From positions 62,001 to 126,000 of the forward strand of contig JALHMI010000001.1 of NCBI GenBank assembly GCA_022844125.1: a stretch of 64,000 nt of DNA, in the 5' to 3' direction. The number at the start of each line of letters is the position of its first letter. Position 1 is the stretch's first letter. Below are positions 63,327 to 64,000 of the stretch, piece by piece. A program made the position numbers and the translations under genes. Below the pieces are notes generated by a model. It had not been told where the DNA came from. It searched no databases and saw only the letters and a program-made list of their open reading frames with translations. This DNA comes from Pirellulales bacterium (lineage in GTDB: Bacteria > Planctomycetota > Planctomycetia > Pirellulales > PALSA-1355).

Positions 63327-64000
63327 TTAGTTGATCGGCAACGTCGGGATGTAGAACAGCGTGACCTGCATCACACCGCCGGCATTGCTCACGATCGACG
63401 TGAAGTCGGCCGTGCCGGTGACCGTGACGCGGGGCGTGATCGCCGTGGCACAGTACGAAGTCGCCGCGACCGACGCCGCGCCACGCTGGCCCGTGGTGAA
63501 CGCGCTCTGCGTCGTGTCGGCGCTGAAGCGAGTCAACGCGCCCGACGTACCGACGCTGATCACCGCCGTCGTGTCGCCGGCGAAAGCACCGGTCACGTTG
63601 GCCATCCAGCCGAGCACCAGGGCACCGGCCGGCAGGACGTCGGCGTTGAAGTCGATGAAGCCGGTCGTGTTGCCGTTGTCGGTGAACGCCGCGACGGCCA
63701 GCGACTGGCTCACGCACCGGGCAATCTTGACTGCGTCACCGTGCACGTGACGGCTAAGCAGGATCACGCGAACGGTCGTCGCCGACGCCGACCGCTGGAT
63801 GCAGCGACCGATCGCCAGGTCGGGGTCCGTCGTTTTGACGAGCTTCTGCCGCTCGAGCGCCGTGCCGCTGGCCGCTTCGTCGATCGCGACCAGGTCACCG
63901 ACTTCCCACGTCGAGCTGGCACACGGAAAGTCGCCGATGTAGGTCGGTGCAACCGACAAGGTCGCCAGCGGACCGGCGTTGGTTTCTGCGGCGAGACGAC
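63327..64000 (-). CDS. Head protein upstream of capsid (5' end outside window)
   Basis: The frame is still open at the right window edge (RLAAETNAGPLATLSVAPTY before the first formal start), so the gene begins outside. At least 224 residues. Beta-rich with small, Thr/Ala/Val-rich strands: VTVTGTADFTSIVSNAGGVM, VRVILLSRHVHGDAV and VSQSLAVAAFTDNG. Probably a head decoration or similar capsid-associated protein. Confidence 0.6.
   Translation of the reverse strand, partial: RLAAETNAGPLATLSVAPTYIGDFPCASSTWEVGDLVAIDEAASGTALERQKLVKTTDPDLAIGRCIQRSASATTVRVILLSRHVHGDAVKIARCVSQSLAVAAFTDNGNTTGFIDFNADVLPAGALVLGWMANVTGAFAGDTTAVISVGTSGALTRFSADTTQSAFTTGQRGAASVAATSYCATAITPRVTVTGTADFTSIVSNAGGVMQVTLFYIPTLPIN

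Larger units (their letters stand above)
40004..64000. mobile_element. Prophage, left part (right end outside window)
   Basis: It starts at the truncated tRNA-Gly and continues past the window edge, at least 24 kb. The left 4 kb carry the integrase and small genes in both directions. From 43744 onward all genes are on the minus strand and follow a tailed-phage late order: head, connectors, tail tube, chaperones, tape measure, distal tail. The tail chaperone frameshift and a long tape measure protein indicate a long-tailed virus, siphovirus-like since no contractile sheath gene is seen. No lysis gene, terminase or portal is visible in this part. Confidence 0.9.

Overview
The window is high-GC bacterial chromosome that looks like a planctomycete of the Pirellulales type. 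The evidence is a Pirellula-type dehydrogenase carrying a C-terminal c-type haem domain, a PEP-CTERM gene remnant, LL-diaminopimelate aminotransferase, many secreted proteins of unknown function, and several dispersed hairpin elements between genes that I associate from memory with planctomycete genomes. There are no rRNA genes, no CRISPR array and no insertion sequence. The only tRNA sequence is a truncated tRNA-Gly.

Bases 1-39960 are host chromosome. They hold a mix of housekeeping and lineage-specific genes: a PIN/TRAM protein, the haem-domain dehydrogenase, dapL, lipA, smpB and a RidA protein. A six-gene same-strand cassette follows (10942-16893): ABC ATPase, ABC permease, two proteins with an N-terminal CPFC motif and two DUF3299-like CCFG proteins. 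After it come a coiled-coil protein, a D-2-hydroxyacid dehydrogenase, a BrnT-like/HTH toxin-antitoxin-like pair, a DUF1570-type metallopeptidase, a parvulin isomerase, mutY, trpC-purH, a PQQ-propeller protein, a 1313-residue protein of unknown function, an esterase, a sirtuin and an apparently exported HisC-like aminotransferase. At least two genes are decayed: a PEP-CTERM gene without its front half, and a small gene interrupted by TGA.

Bases 39965-64000 are the left part of a prophage. It is integrated in the anticodon loop of a tRNA-Gly(CCC); only the 5' half of that tRNA remains, directly followed by a tyrosine integrase. Small early or lysogeny genes follow, and then a DUF5678-like/retropepsin pair. 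From 43744 to the right edge all genes lie on the minus strand as one late module. Read in transcription order (right to left) it holds a head protein, major capsid protein, head-tail connectors, a secreted sialidase/LamG protein, a DNRLRE-tail terminator fusion, tail tube, tail assembly chaperones, tape measure, distal tail proteins, a threonine- and cysteine-rich surface protein, two glycosyltransferase-like proteins and a small structural protein. Terminase, portal and maturation protease must lie beyond base 64000.

The strongest new observation is a textbook -1 programmed frameshift element between the two tail chaperone genes: slippery GGGAAAC, a 6-nt spacer and a perfect 11-bp stem. The most interesting possible system is the end of the tail module, where two glycosyltransferase-like genes sit directly downstream of a protein with long poly-threonine linkers. 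This suggests a phage that glycosylates its own surface fibre.
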